This document shows, in pieces, positions 33,700-46,744 of a stretch of DNA of 64,000 nt. Origin of the DNA: Ursus arctos. Lineage: Eukaryota; Chordata; Mammalia; Carnivora; Ursidae. The notes beneath the pieces are model-generated. The model saw only the letters and a program-made list of their open reading frames with translations. It ran no database searches and was not told the DNA's origin. The stretch spans positions 55,859,689 through 55,923,688 of the forward strand of contig NW_026622797.1 of NCBI RefSeq assembly GCF_023065955.2. The letters run 5' to 3'. The translations under genes were made by a program, and so were the position numbers. The number at the start of each line of letters is the position of its first letter. The first letter of the stretch is position 1.

Positions 33700-36600
33700 T
33701 GGTTCAGATATTGCATCCAATACAGTTTTAAATTGGCTAAGCTTATTTATTTTCTTATCAAGGCCTTGTGATGAATAGTTTTATTAAAATAAGCCAGGGG
33801 TGGGTTTGGTACTTGGTACTTCCGGCTCTAACATAGTCTTATCCAGTAATACGTGAGTCTCATATGCAATGAAGAATCCTTGCATTTACACATGGTAAAA
33901 TCAGAAAGATAGTTCTTCTCTGTTACCCCTACACTTGTGACTCAGTGTAACGCCTACCTCTCTCAAGAGCAGCTAACAGAGCACACACTAATAGACACAA
34001 AAGGGACTCAAATCTGAGCAGGTAGCAAGGACTCAATGGTTGAATGAGCGGGGGATGGTGGTGGGAGAGGCATCATTGCCACTTGGCAGGGCAGTAAGTT
34101 GTACGAGAGTGGCCGGTGACTTAAACTGCACACAGTTCACCACTCACCAGGCCTGGGTTCAATGGAGTCACTAGGAGATATGGAAAGTTATCCTAGGAGT
34201 ACATGAAATATGTGTAGGAAATACAGACTGAGGTTCCCTATCTGCCCTACCAAATATCTCCACATATGGGAAGAACCACAGTATGGAATTCCTATATTTA
34301 ATTGGGTTAATAGGATAAATTTATAGACTGTGATTTTTCAACACTTGAATTTGGCAAAGTCTTTAAGAGAAGCATATAGGTAACATTTTGATGGTTTTGT
34401 CTTACAAAAATAGTTGTTGAAGAAAGCACTCTGGTTGTATCTTTTTGTGTCTTTTATGGCAAAAATATACTGATTGTGCAAACATATGATCTGAAATATT
34501 TATACACCATAAAGAAAAATCTTAAATTGAGACTATCCTCCATTCTGCAGCATTGGCTCTGAGCTTATGAGGTGAACTTCCATTGAAAAACCAAAGGGAG
34601 TATGCGAACACCCTAAGTTGGCTTTCCTAAACACAGGCAGCTCTTGAGAAAGGGATTGATTGAGGGAGAGCTCTCAGGAGAGGAGTGCAACAAAGTAGGG
34701 AAGATCAGGGGAAGAAAGGTAAACAGGACTTTATCTTGGCAGGGGATTAACTTCAGCCTGGGCCTAGGGAAAGCTCTGGAGTGCAAATCACACCGAACAG
34801 TCTGTCCCTTGTAATGCCTGGGAGCTAGATTTTTTAACTCCTTTGGTGGAGAGGGTAATTTTCTCCAGCAAGACAGGCAGAGCTGTTCTCTGCCTGTTGA
34901 GAGCTATTCTCTAGAAGGATGGAGCAGCTAACAGTATGAGCAGCAATACCCACCAGAACCCGGATGAGATAATGGTCCTGCTGAGAGGATGGGGAGGAGG
35001 AGTGTAAGAGGATCTGTTACAACTGCAAACCAGATTTGTGCATTTAGTAGTTAATTTTCTATTCATTACATATGAATCTTCTACAGAATTTTACTTTTAC
35101 TGTACATGTGCTGCTACATTTAAAAATATATCAAATCTTCAAATGGCAGCTTAAAAATTATGAAAATACCTTCTTATTCTTAACTGGCTCATCGGTCCAA
35201 ATTACCCCATTATTTTTCTAATTTAATTGGAAAAAATACACAGTTACCCTTTAAACATTAAATGCCAATTTTCAAATTTTCATTGTGCGATTTAAAATCC
35301 TTGAAAAATAGGGGTTACAGTGGAAGTGCCAAGACAGCCTTAATTATAGCACTGGGGAAAGTAATGCTCTAATAGCTAAATAGTAGATTGTATTTCAAGT
35401 GAAGAAACAATAAAATTGTAAACCATGAAGTGCAAGTGGGAGGATGAGACATATGTCTCATGCATTCAGCCTCGACTAAAGTGACAATTTTGAGACCCAG
35501 TTGGATTCTTAATCAGATAACTTTATCAGGTGCAAAGAGCTGTCTTTCTCACTGGCCATTAAAAAATAGCTTCTAAAATGGTGTTAAAAGGGATCCCTGT
35601 TTCTTTCCTTCTGTCACTGGCACCAGAGTGGGCCAGCAATATATCCGTGTTCACTTCTAAGAGCCCAACTCGATCTCATTTAATTTTTTCTTGGAAGTAA
35701 TAAAATGATAAACACTGAAGAGTTTAACTAGACAACATCCACGGCAAAAGAAATAACTAAAACATTTTCACACTTGCAATGATTTTTCTTTGAGAGCTAA
35801 CTCACAAGTTCTTTCTAAAAGGGATAACCTCGAAATTTCGATAAGGGTTGAAAAGCTTCTGAACAAATGGCAAGGAAACCTATTTGTCCAGTGTAGGTCA
35901 CTGTAGAAAAAACAACTATATAAATCATGACCTATTATATTCAATGACGAGTTTCCTTTAAAAATGAAATAAAATGCAAACATAAGAGCAAAAAACCACT
36001 TTTATTCATAAAACAGATTACCCTCGCCTTTGACAATAGCACTTTTAGGAAAACTATCATATTTATTATTCTTCTATTACATCCTACAGACTCATGGGAA
36101 AGATTGAATGATGAGGGAGTGATGTATGTGAGATTTGGTCTCTTAGCTCCCCTGTTCTTGTTCAGTTTGAGGTAGTAATTCCTATTACATGGTCTCCTGT
36201 TACTAAGATTGAAAGGAGGAAGCCTAAAAAGAATGAATGATGAGATGAAGGAATATATATTTATGTAGATTACATCCATTATATACATGCATAAATATCA
36301 CGTATTCACACACACACACTGCTTTATACAAATCTTATTCCCAACCATAGAATATTGTTAACTATGTGTCTTCATTCATCCCAAACAATGGAATCCAAAT
36401 TTATTTTCATTATCAGGTTCTATTCCCCCAATATTAACTAAATTTTTTCACTGTAACAATGTATGATAGAAAATAGTCAGTACATTAATTAAAGTTAGAC
36501 AATGAGTCTTACATTTCTGAGGCTTCCTGGAGTGAGATGACTTGCTTGCATTCATAGCCAGAAGTAAAACAACTGGGTTTGCATTGCAGGGATCATCACC

Positions 36601-39600
36601 TTTCTATCACACAGAACTGATAATCTCACACTCTCAAGGGCAGGAAAAGAACCTGAGAATTTTGGTAGGAGTTGAGAGACTGTGCCTGGGTGCAGGTGAC
36701 AGAGAGCCCCCTCCCCACCTCACAGCACTGACAAACTATAGGGAAGTGGGGATGTAGCAGATAGAGGTGGGCAACAATAAGGTTCTGGAAAACAATGACA
36801 AAAGCAAATATAAATTGTGCAAATATAAATATGAAAGCAAATATAAATACAATAAAGATAAATATAATAAAATACATTTATTAGAATTGTTTCACAATTT
36901 AATATATAAGAAGGCTGATAAGGAGATTAAAAAATAAAGCCAAACCTAATGGGTATAGAGCATTGGTGTTTGGATTATTGGTCCCCAGTCACATCAAAGT
37001 GTGTATGGACTGACTTTGCACATTCTTAGAAGGATGTTAGTAAGAATTGCTATGGTCATTAAGAAGCTTATACTTCCTTAGAAGTTTGAATTCATACTAA
37101 AAAAAATACCTTTTGGGAAAAAGCCATTGGTTATTAAGAGAGACAACGATATCTAGCTGCCAACTCCAAAGGACCAGTTCCTGTTTTTCTCGAAGCATGG
37201 GTTTCTATTAATTCACCTTTTTCTGACTGCATATACGATTTTATATTCAAAATCTTTACAGATAAACATTTTCATTCTTAAAAAAGAATACAAGTGATTT
37301 TATAATTTATGAAGTGAAAAAAATACTTAAGAAGATTACAGATTATCATAAAAATCTGCATGCAAGATGTCTTTCTTTTAGGGATTTTTTTTTTAATCAA
37401 AGATTAAATCTATAAAAGGGGGAAAACAATGAGCTAGCAACCCACAGAATGCCACCACAACTTGCATTATTCTTAAAACACTTAGAACTTAGTGAAGTAG
37501 AAAATGAGAAAAAATAGTAAAGCAACCCACACAAAAACCAAGTAACATAGGAAATTAAACTATTCATAAACGTGGCAAAGCTTGATATAAGCAAAATGGG
37601 AATTGACTTTTAAAGCTCAATCTTCTGAAAAGTTAAATATGGTTTAAAAAATGGGTATCAATAGGCACCATAAACCAGTAGCTTTTCTTATTTACACTGT
37701 TGCATTTGTCAATAATCCCTTCAGATTCAATATATATTAACATACATGAAAGAACTCTATACATCTTAATTTTCCTAAGTAATTATACAGTATAACTGTG
37801 AATGTTTACATGTGTAATTCTTTCAATAAGTGGACAAACTTTTAAAATATTTTTAAAAAGTTCACTCATAGAATCTGAGTGAAAAACTTACTGAAGGCAA
37901 ATAAGGTTATGGTTCAGTTTTGTGATTCACTGATTATAAAAATTGCTGTTAGGAAATATCCCACGATATTATGCGCAGACACTTATTTGGAACTAATTAC
38001 ATTATGTTGTGATTAATTCTTTACAAGTTTGTTTTATATAGGAGTCTGCATTCATCTGAGAAGGAACATTTGCTACAAGGAGATAGCCAAATTCTTAGAC
38101 TAGATGAAAGAAGTACATTCAGAAGAGCCAAAAAATATATAAAACATACAGAATTCTGAGAAGAGTAGATTGGCGAGTTTATAATTGTAACAATGAAAAT
38201 TCGAGTTCTCTCTCTGTCTCCTTTTTTTCTCATTCTACTTACAGAAACATAATAGCTTATTTAAGTGGTTATGTAGTACTACCAAAGTTACGTAGTAGTT
38301 ACATAGTCCTCTAAGTACTTACATGTTAAATATTTACCTAAGCATAGGCTTTTAATTTCAAAACATAAGTGGTTAATTTCAAATTTTTGCATGATTTTGA
38401 AAGTTAATTATTTTGATATTTAATACATTTTAGAGGAAAGTGCAAATTATAGCATGATTGAAAACAAGATAGTTGTAATCTTATTTAGATCATTTGAAAT
38501 TTAGGTCTATGCTAAATATCAAAGGACAGTACAATAGAATTAATTTTAAAAAGAAAGTGTGTATTTCAATATTCCCTCTCTAGGCATTATATTTTGCTCA
38601 GTTGAGGTCAAATTAAGAACATTAATACTAGCAAATAAAATTTGTCTACTAAGAAATATAAATAGGTCAGTTCTTTACAGTGTCTCTGTGGTGAATTCTC
38701 TGGTTCTGTAATTTGTATATTAATTATTATTTTTTCTTTCTGAATGTAATTTCTGCCATTTGGCTTTATACTTAGTTATTGCATGATCATTGTAACTGAG
38801 AAAAAAAAAATCATATAACATGTCTAGAAAATTCATTCATTTTCCCAAACTGAAACTGATTATAATTTGATCAACTAATGAATTAATAATAAATCTATTC
38901 CAAAGTATATATCATTTGCCATTGATTCTGAGGCTATGCTTCTTATATGTAGCACTACCACGTTAGAAATAATGAAATACTAGAGCTAAAAGAATACTTC
39001 ATCAATTCAAGTAAAGTACTCAGAATACTAATTCAGTACAATAATATGATCAGTATTACAGTTTTGAACTTAGAACATCATCCATTAACTCATTTTATTT
39101 TTACAACTTCCTTCAGGTTATTAAGCAGTGGCTCAATTCCAGAAACTCACTAGAATTTTCATTAAAAATTATTGAACAAAACCAAGCTTCTACTTAGTTT
39201 TATCAAAAAGGAAATCTTTCCAAGGATAAACAATTATATCAATATAAGAATATTAGAAAATTCTAATTCATAATTGAAGATAAAAAGAATACAATCAATT
39301 TAAATATTTTAATGAATTGGAAAATCACCCCTAGCAATTTATCTTTAAATCAATTTGGGGTATCCATTGCCAGCAGGAAATGGTACTTCAAGGACCGTAT
39401 TCTATAAATGGTGCCATGAATTCTACGACCTTCTCAATCTATAAGACAGACCCCCAATAGTGTTTCATATTTGGACTGAATAATGCAAGGCTGTACAAGA
39501 CTGCTCCATTCAGTCTTAATAGGAATATTTCTAATTAATTAGAAAAAATGTCCCTACTCCTAGCTGCCTTCATTTAGCCATATCAATTCCAGATGAATTC

Positions 39601-40120
39601 TTAAGTTCAAGTTTGCTCAAGAGCCACACAGTTAGAAGGAAAAAGTATAATGCTAATTATCTCAAATAAACTTTTTCGTATTTTATTATATAAAATACAT
39701 ACATATTAATATATAATGTACAATATATATGATCTAATATAATATATGATCTTATATATAATAATTTTATTTTAATAATATATATATGATCTGGAAATAT
39801 ACAACACAATCTTTATGGATTCCTGTTCTGTCAGGAGAAATAGCAGAAGGAATCATTTTCCATTACACATGCACACAAAATATATTGGAGTAGGTAGATG
39901 AAACACTCTTTTCAGCATAATAGGGAAGTGTTGAGGTGACATTTAATATCTTTGCTCTAATAATCACCTAGCAAGACCTACAGATACCTCAAGATTTTAG
40001 AAGTCAAAGGTTTTAAAAATTAGGCAGAAGCCTCAAGCAGATTTGTGAATAGACTTTATAAAGTCTCAGGGTTTGAAGAATCTTTTAAAGATTTTTAGTA
40101 AAAGTACTTACATGGTGTTT
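33700..40120. other. Repeat-poor DNA without a recognisable gene
   Basis: Only simple AT tracts (for example 39680-39790), a small tandem array at about 36795-36875 and a weak antisense MIR-like patch at about 36530-36610. A more G/C-rich patch at 34550-35000 is unassigned. Confidence 0.5.
36795..36875 (+). repeat. Small tandem array, GCAAATATAAAT-like units
   Basis: About three or more imperfect copies of a 12- to 16-bp A/T-rich unit, grading into (AATA)n. Confidence 0.7.
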
Positions 40121-40129
40121 GAATTTCTT

Positions 40130-40260
40130 CTAACAGATCCTTACCTAATGGTTGCACAGGCAGTCTATGACAGAGAACCCATCATCCCTGAGGCAGCCCA
40201 TTCCATGTAGACTAGTACAAAGTTCACCTTTATAAGCTAACATTTGCCTTCTTGTAGTTT
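40130..40260 (+). mobile_element. CR1/L3-like LINE fragment
   Basis: 'GAACCCATCATCCCTGAGGCAGCCCATTCCA' is the characteristic L3/CR1 phrase. The downstream match fades quickly. Confidence 0.5.
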
Positions 40261-40269
40261 AGTGTACCA

Positions 40270-40915
40270 TATAAACCAATATTTCACTTAAGTATCTGTT
40301 ATAGAATTGTAAGCATTATATGGCCACATGTCACTTTACTTCTCTGCCTCACCACTATTTTATGAACTTTATGAATTATTTGATGTGTTAGTCATAGTTT
40401 GATAATCTTCGTATCCTTAGCCCTTAATATGGAAATATGCATGTAGTGAATATGCAGAACAACTGATTCTTAAATGAACGAATTGCATCTGAAATGTAAG
40501 CTCATCTCAAAAACAAGACACATTATTTTGTCACAAAACTGATATGGGCATTGTGGGAAATGTAAGTGAGAAGTGAATTAAGGGACAGCTATGGAGAAGT
40601 GTGGCCAATATTTCCAAACATTGCCCAGATAGTTGAATCCAAGGCAAGGTCTGGGACCCCTGTTATTTAACTTGGACATATGGAACACTGATGATATCCA
40701 AGCAGGAAAGAATATTTTTAGCATGCCTTCACATGTGTTCCAAGAGAAGTAATAATCAGAAATGTGACATTTTAAGATTATTTGTTTACATCATTGGGAA
40801 ATTACGATCCTTTCAAAATCTAGTAATATTCAACATATCTGTCTTTGGGAATGTAGCATGAAATTTTAAATGTCAAAAATTTCTAAAAATACATTCAAAA
40901 AGATTTTAAAAATGG
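40270..40915. other. No gene seen; possible L2-like tail
   Basis: 40400-40490 weakly resembles an L2 3' end. The rest is unassigned. Confidence 0.35.
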
Positions 40916-42267
40916 TTTATAGAGAACACAAATGGAAAGATATCTTGTGTTCATGGATTGGAAGGATAATAGTGTTAGAATATCTGTACTATCTAAAGTG
41001 ATCTACAGATTCAATGCAATCCCTATCAAAATTCCAATGGCATTTTTCACAGAAATAGAAAAGATTCCTAAAATTTGAATGGAACCACAAAAGACTCCAA
41101 ATAGTCAATGCAATCATGAGAAAGGAATGCAAAGCTGGAGACATCACAGTTTTTGATTTTAAAATATGTTACAATTCTGTAGTAATCAAAACAGTATGTG
41201 TTGGCATAAAAATAGACACATAAGGCAAAGGAACAGAAATAAACCCATCCACCCATATACAGATCTTTGACAAGGGAATAGAGAGCACACAATGGGAATA
41301 GAAAAGTCTTTTTAATAAATGATATTGGGAAAATTGGATATCCAGATGCAGAAGAATGAAACTGGGTCCCCATCTTATACCACTGCCAAATATTAACTTG
41401 AAATGGATTAAAAACTTCAATGTAAGCCCTGACACCATAAGACTCCTAGAGAAGAACATAGAGAAACGTTGATCATGGCAATGATTTTCGGATATGACAC
41501 CAAAAGTACAGGCAACAAAAGCAAAAGTAAATAAGTGGGATTACATCAAACTAAAAAGTTCTCCACAGAAAAGAATCTATCAACAAATTGGAAAAGCAAC
41601 CTATGGATTGGAAGAAAATATTTGCAAAACCATATATCTGATAAGGGGTTAGTAGCTAAAATTTATAATGAACACATACAAGAAAAATTAGGTTAAAAAT
41701 GGGCAGAGAACCTGAATAGGCATTTTTCTAAAGAAAACATCCAAATGGCCAATGAGGTACATGGAAAGATGCTCAACATCACTAATTATCAGGGAAATGC
41801 AAATCAAAACCACAAGTGAGATATCACCTTACATGTATTGAGGATGGCTTTTATCAAAAAAACAAGTGTCGATGAGGTTGTGGAGATAAAGGAACCCTTG
41901 AACACAGTCAGTGCGAATGTGAATTAGTATAGTCATTATGGAAAACAGCATGGAATTTTCTCAAGAAATTAAAAACAGAAGTACCACATGATCCAGTAAT
42001 CCGCCCTCTGAGGAGACCTAAAGAAAATGAAAACTCTTAACTGGAAAAGATGCATGCGCCTTTATGTTCCTTGCTGCATTATTTACAGTAACCAAGATAC
42101 AGATGTCCATCAATGGATGAATGAATAAAGAAAATGTAGCTTTACTCTGCCATAAAAAAGGAAGGAAATCATGAAACAACAGGGATAAACTGGAAGTGGG
42201 GGGACACTATGCCTAATGAATAAGCCAGACAAAAAAGACAAATACTGTATAATCTTACTCTATGTGG

Positions 42268-42304
<37 letters not shown>

Positions 42305-42665
42305 GAACTCATAGAAGCAGAGTAGAATGGAAATTGCCCTGGGTTGAGGGGTGGGGAAAATGGGAAGATGTTGGTTAAAGAACACAAATTTGCAGTTATA
42401 GCATGAATACATTCTGGGGATCTAACGTACAGCATGTGACTATAGTTAATAATACTGCATTGTATACTTGAAATTGGCTAAGAGAGTAGATCTTAAAGTG
42501 TTCCCACCACACATACAAAAAAACATGGTAACTATCTGAGGTGATGAATAGGTAAATAAATTTAATTGTAGTAATCATTTCACAATGTATACAAAAACAA
42601 ATACAAATGCACTTTAAATGTATACAACTTTGTCAGTTATAACTCAATAAAGCTGGAAAAATAAA
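40915..42665 (+). mobile_element. L1M (L1MA/L1MB-like) ORF2 C-terminal part and 3' UTR
   Basis: About 1.75 kb of 5'-truncated L1. ORF2 blocks run in order: 'GATTCAATGCAATCCCTATC', 'AATAAACCCATCCACCC', 'TTGACAAGGGAATAGAGAGC', 'GGCCAATGAGGTACATGG', 'GAAATGCAAATCAAAACCAC'. The 3' UTR follows ('ACAGCATGTGACTATAGTTA', 'GTGTTCCCACCACAC') and ends 'CTCAATAAAGCTGG'. Many frameshifts and stops make it dead. A 28-base A tract interrupts the boundary region at 42274-42301. Confidence 0.9.
42274..42301 (+). repeat. A28 homopolymer inside L1
   Basis: Expanded from the A-rich motif normally present just after ORF2. It is not the element's own poly(A) tail, which lies about 360 bp downstream. Confidence 0.9.
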
Positions 42666-42789
42666 TTTATATAAAATTCAAAACCCCCCTCAAAATAAAG
42701 TCACTCCATGACATACAACTAGAATTTTAAAAATCTTTTTAGACATGATCCTTGAAAAATGGACATGCTTTATCACACACGCTTGCACA

Positions 42790-42930
42790 CACATTTTTAA
42801 ATTTTTATTTAGATTTTTTTACTGATTTAATTTTTAATAGAAATATAGTTAACATACAATGTTATTTAGTATCATAGGTACAACATAGTGATTTGACAAT
42901 TCTGTACTTTACACTGTGCTCACACTCATT
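42790..42930 (-). mobile_element. Antisense L1 3' end fragment
   Basis: 'TTAATAGAAATATAGTTAACATACAATG' and 'GTACAACATAGTGATTTGACA' are the reverse complement of an L1 3' terminus. Confidence 0.75.
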
Positions 42931-43382
42931 TTTCTTTTGATGCTGCCACAATTCTTTAAATACCTCCTGTTACAACCACTGGCAGAAAGGGTCATGCCTC
43001 TGTGATAGTCAGTGCTCCAAACCAGTGGTTGTCAAGTGCTCTGTCACCATACACTGGTGTGCAGTAGAAGCGGAAAAGGGAGAGAGTTAGAGCAGGCACA
43101 GTGCTGCATGTGTCCGCCATGTCCTCCCCGCTCCATCTGGTAGCTCAGCAACGCACAACACAGCCTCTGAGAGTAAGCTGTGCGTTCAGCACCATCCTGT
43201 ACGTATCAACATTCACTTGGCTGATTCAGACATACCTTCCCTTCACCACCATGAAAATGGATTTAACAATTTGAGCAAAGGTGCTAACGTCTTTGTTACT
43301 TCTCGGTTCTCACAGCCTCAGCTACATCTGCTATTAAAAAAAATTGTGTTATCTTAGACACTGCTTGTTTCAAAAAGATTGA
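42931..43382. other. No gene seen; slightly G/C-richer unassigned DNA
   Basis: 43020-43220 is richer in G/C than its surroundings, but no coding or repeat identity is evident. Confidence 0.4.
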
Positions 43383-43392
43383 AGGAATTTTA

Positions 43393-43608
43393 TTTTTTTT
43401 TTTAAAGATTTTATTTATTTATTTATTTATTTATTTATTTGACAGAGATAGAGACAGCCAGCGAGAGAGGGAACACAAGCAGGGAGAGTGGGAGAGGAAG
43501 AAGAAGGCCCATAGCAGAGGAGCCTGATGTGGGGATCGATCCCATAACGCTGGGATCACGCCCTGAGCCGAAGGCAGACGCTTAACCGCTGTGCCACCCA
43601 GGTGCCCC
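43393..43608 (-). mobile_element. SINEC, antisense, bear-type, expanded ATTT tail
   Basis: TSD AGGAATTTTA at 43383-43392 and 43609-43618. The tail holds about eight ATTT units. The head is the reverse complement of the GCACAGCGG type. Confidence 0.95.
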
Positions 43609-43619
43609 AGGAATTTTAA

Positions 43620-44438
43620 TAAAATAAACTAGGCATCTGCTTCAAAACGAGAGTAAGGAAACATGCCCACCTTTCTCCATTTGAATGAACAAAGAAATAT
43701 CTTCTTGTAACAAGAGAAAATGTTATTAACAGGGAAAAATCCTGCAACACAACACATACTGGGGGGAAATGCCACCAGTAGACTTCTCCACATAGATAAC
43801 ATAACAGATATCACATTGATGGGTAAACTAATATTTGAAATTAGGAGGGAGAAAAGGGAGAAAGCAGTTTTTTTCCATAAGGGAAATGCAAAAGTGCTGT
43901 GTTTACAATATGCGGTCATTCTAAAATTGGCTTTCAGAATGAGTAGGTTCTCTAGGCTGCTTGCCTGTTCCACCACCAAAGTACTTCAAAATGAAGATTG
44001 TAAGGCACTCTTCCTTTTGCTTACAGTATGCCTTCTATTTGTGGAGAGACAGATTGGAGACTCACGGAGTTATAAAGAAAACACACACTAGCTCTATATT
44101 AATGACGTAGTCCCTTACTGAAATTTGCAGAAGCAGGGTGAATGAAAAGATAAGCTATCTAGGCACGTTTTGGTGAAATTTTGGATAATCAAAATGAAGA
44201 TTAGAATCCAATAGATTCCAGAGAGGAAAAAACATTGTGTGCAAAAGAGAGAGCACACATGCAAATGTCACTTAAATTTATGGGGAAAAATATTTTCAAG
44301 CTAGAATTCTATACCATGCAAAATTAAATGAAAAGGCATTTTTAGATATAAAATATCTCAGAGATTTTCAGAAATATATTTAAAAATGTACTCTAGGGCA
44401 CAAAATATATCATAGATTTTCTGAAACACTTATTAAAT
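43620..44438. other. No gene seen; possible old L1 traces
   Basis: 'CAAGCTAGAATTCTATACC' near 44300 resembles an old L1 internal motif. Overlapping 116- and 123-residue frames on opposite strands at 43629-44091 carry no domain. Confidence 0.35.
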
Positions 44439-44450
44439 AAAATACTCCAG

Positions 44451-44645
44451 GGGCGCCTGGGTGGCACAGCGGTTAAGCGTCTGCCTTCGGCTCAGGGCGT
44501 GATCCCGCCGTTATGGGATTGAGCCCCACATCAGGCTCCTCTGCTATGAGCCTGCTTCTTCCTCTCCCACTCCCCCTGCTTGTGTTCCCTCTCTCGCTGG
44601 CTGTCTCTATCCTGTCGAATAAATAAATAAAATCTTTAAAAAAAA
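44451..44645 (+). mobile_element. SINEC, sense, bear-type, young
   Basis: Perfect 12-bp TSD AAAATACTCCAG at 44439-44450 and 44646-44657. Nearly identical to the copies at 25224 and 26232. Confidence 0.97.
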
Positions 44646-44699
44646 AAAATACTCCAGCATCTTAATATGGAATACACCAAAGAGGTGTTTTAAAATCCT

Positions 44700-45500
44700 A
44701 AAAACCATGGCACTAATATATATATATAAAATATGTATTATATATGAAATATACATGATGTATATATATCTTATATACTCAATATATTATATAATAAATA
44801 CATTTAACTAAAGTGCATTTAATACATATTTAATATATTAGATATTTAAATATATATTCAAATATATTTAATAGACTTCATAGATTTACATTTATTAATA
44901 TATAAATATAATGTACACGTTTTATTATATTTAATATATTCATATTATATTTACTATTAAGATTTAATATATTAAGTACATAAATATATATTTAAATATA
45001 TAGTTAAAATGTATTTAATATATTTAATATATTAAATATTTAATATGTATAATATATAATTATATATGTATTACATTGCAGATAGTAATATATATAATAC
45101 ATATTATATATAGTACAGTTTCAGTAAAATCTTTGGCACTAATCTAATATATATACATACATGAATGTATGTGTGTATTGTGTATATGGTCGTATGAGTG
45201 TATGGCATTAGTCTATGGTATATACATACATGAGTGTATGTGTGTATATGTAATTATATATGTATTACATTGCAGGTAGTAATATATATAATACATATTA
45301 TATATAGTATAGTTTAGTAAAAACTATGGCATTAATCTGTTATATATACATATTGAGCATACGGGTTTGTAATAGATAATTATATATACATTACATTGCA
45401 GGCAGTAATATATATAATACATACTATATATAGTGTAGTTTTAGTGAAAACTATGGCATTAACCTATTATATAAACATATATGAGTATTTGTGTGTATAA
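44700..45500 (+). repeat. AT-rich composite minisatellite
   Basis: A unit marked by 'TTACATTGCAG.TAGTAATATATATAATACATA' starts around 45056, 45251 and 45377, giving spacings of about 194 and 126 bp. The longer unit contains an internal duplicate of 'ATATACATACATGAGTGTATGTGTGTAT' (45150 and 45220 areas). Upstream 44700-45050 is (TA)-rich with related short motifs. Confidence 0.85.
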
Positions 45501-45509
45501 GGTCTGTTG

Positions 45510-45940
45510 TAAGAAATGATTAACAGACCTACAAAGCATTTATCTCAAATTAATTCAGAAACTCAGAAGAATGCAGGAAGAATACCTTCAAAAAGAAAAT
45601 GAATTAAAAAAAGAATTTCCGGTAAAACCAGGAAGATATTTATGTACTGTGTAATAATAATAAAAAGAATATAATTGGAAGGACAAAGAAAGATTATGAT
45701 CCAATCAATATGGACAAAAATCCCTAAAATATTATTTTTACATTTTTGAAATAGAGCCCTTAAGGGAAAAAATCCTTTTGAAAAATGTTGGGGTGTTCAT
45801 GGTTTCGCCCAGAGTTGATGGCTTATAACACAGATGATTAAGCATATTCATACTTTTTTTCACTTATGACTTTAATGTATATTTATTTTTGGGTTATCAC
45901 AATAATACTATGTGTATGTGATAAAATAACAGATTATGTA
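45510..45940. other. No gene seen
   Basis: AT-rich. Possibly old L1 internal sequence, not assignable by eye. Confidence 0.35.
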
Positions 45941-45946
45941 ATAATA

Positions 45947-46443
45947 CAGATGTCTCCTGCTCTTTGAAGGTTCATGTTATTCAACTTTGCTTTTAGGAAA
46001 GACCTACGTTAGCATCTGTTTTCGCTAAGCAAAAGAAATCTGAAGAGAATTTTCGCTTTTATCAGAAAAAGTGAAAAGTAAAATAATGTTAAGCACTTGT
46101 TTTGCAGTAGGCCTTTAGAGGCAGAGCGAATCAGGAGCAGCTAGAGTGGCGCCACCAAGCGCCTTCCCAGGGAACTACACGCAGCATCTCAGCCTCAAGC
46201 CGCCATAGCTTTGAACTGTGACGGTGTGAATCAGTGCTTTATCTTCACTTGTTTTGCTCATCCGTTAGCAAGATGTGTCTTAAGGTATCAGAAAAGCCTA
46301 AGAGAGTTTATTTTTTTGGGTCTGGCAACGCTACAAATTTTTTCCATGTAAATTAATGGTAATTTCTTGTTTCCTTTGTAGGATTTCAGCTTATGAAAGT
46401 TTTTTGTAGAAACGACCTGCTTTTGGGTAGTGGGGGAAACCTG
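45947..46443. mobile_element. Non-autonomous Tc1/mariner-type (Tigger-like) DNA transposon
   Basis: 497 bp flanked by TA on both sides (45945-45946, 46444-46445). Imperfect terminal inverted repeats: left CAGATGTCTCCTGCTCTTTG, right end read inward CAGGTTTCCCCCACTACCC. The interior ('TTTTCGCTAAGCAAAAGAAA', 'AGCAAGATGTGTCTTAAGG') matches a repeat I have seen in several mammals. It holds no transposase frame. The superfamily is inferred from TA plus TIRs. Confidence 0.7.
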
Positions 46444-46530
46444 TAGTTTATTATCTTATGATGAATGTTCCAATTATTATTTTTACAAATCTAATTAGTG
46501 CAAAGCTTAGGGGTCTAAAGCAAGCCTTTT

Positions 46531-46728
46531 TTTTTTTTTAATATTTTATTTATTTATTTGACAGAGAGAGAGAGACAGCCAGTGAGAGAGGGAACAGATG
46601 CAGGGGGAGTGGGAGAGGAAGAAGCAGGCTCCCAGCAGAGGAGCCTGATGTGGGGCTCGATCCCAGGACTCTGGGATCACGCTGTGAGCCAAAGGCAGAT
46701 GCTTAAGGACTGCACCACCCAGGCGCCC
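46531..46728 (-). mobile_element. SINEC, antisense
   Basis: Perfect 16-bp TSD CTAAAGCAAGCCTTTT at 46515-46530 and 46729-46744. The outermost C may be SINE-derived. Confidence 0.96.
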
Positions 46729-46744
46729 CTAAAGCAAGCCTTTT

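Noticed and set aside
41068..41459. 101- and 96-codon antisense frames
   Set aside because: They are the reverse strand of L1 ORF2 sequence.
43629..44091. Overlapping 116- and 123-codon frames on opposite strands
   Set aside because: Opposing overlapping frames in low-stop DNA with no recognisable domain, and no splice or start context to support an exon.
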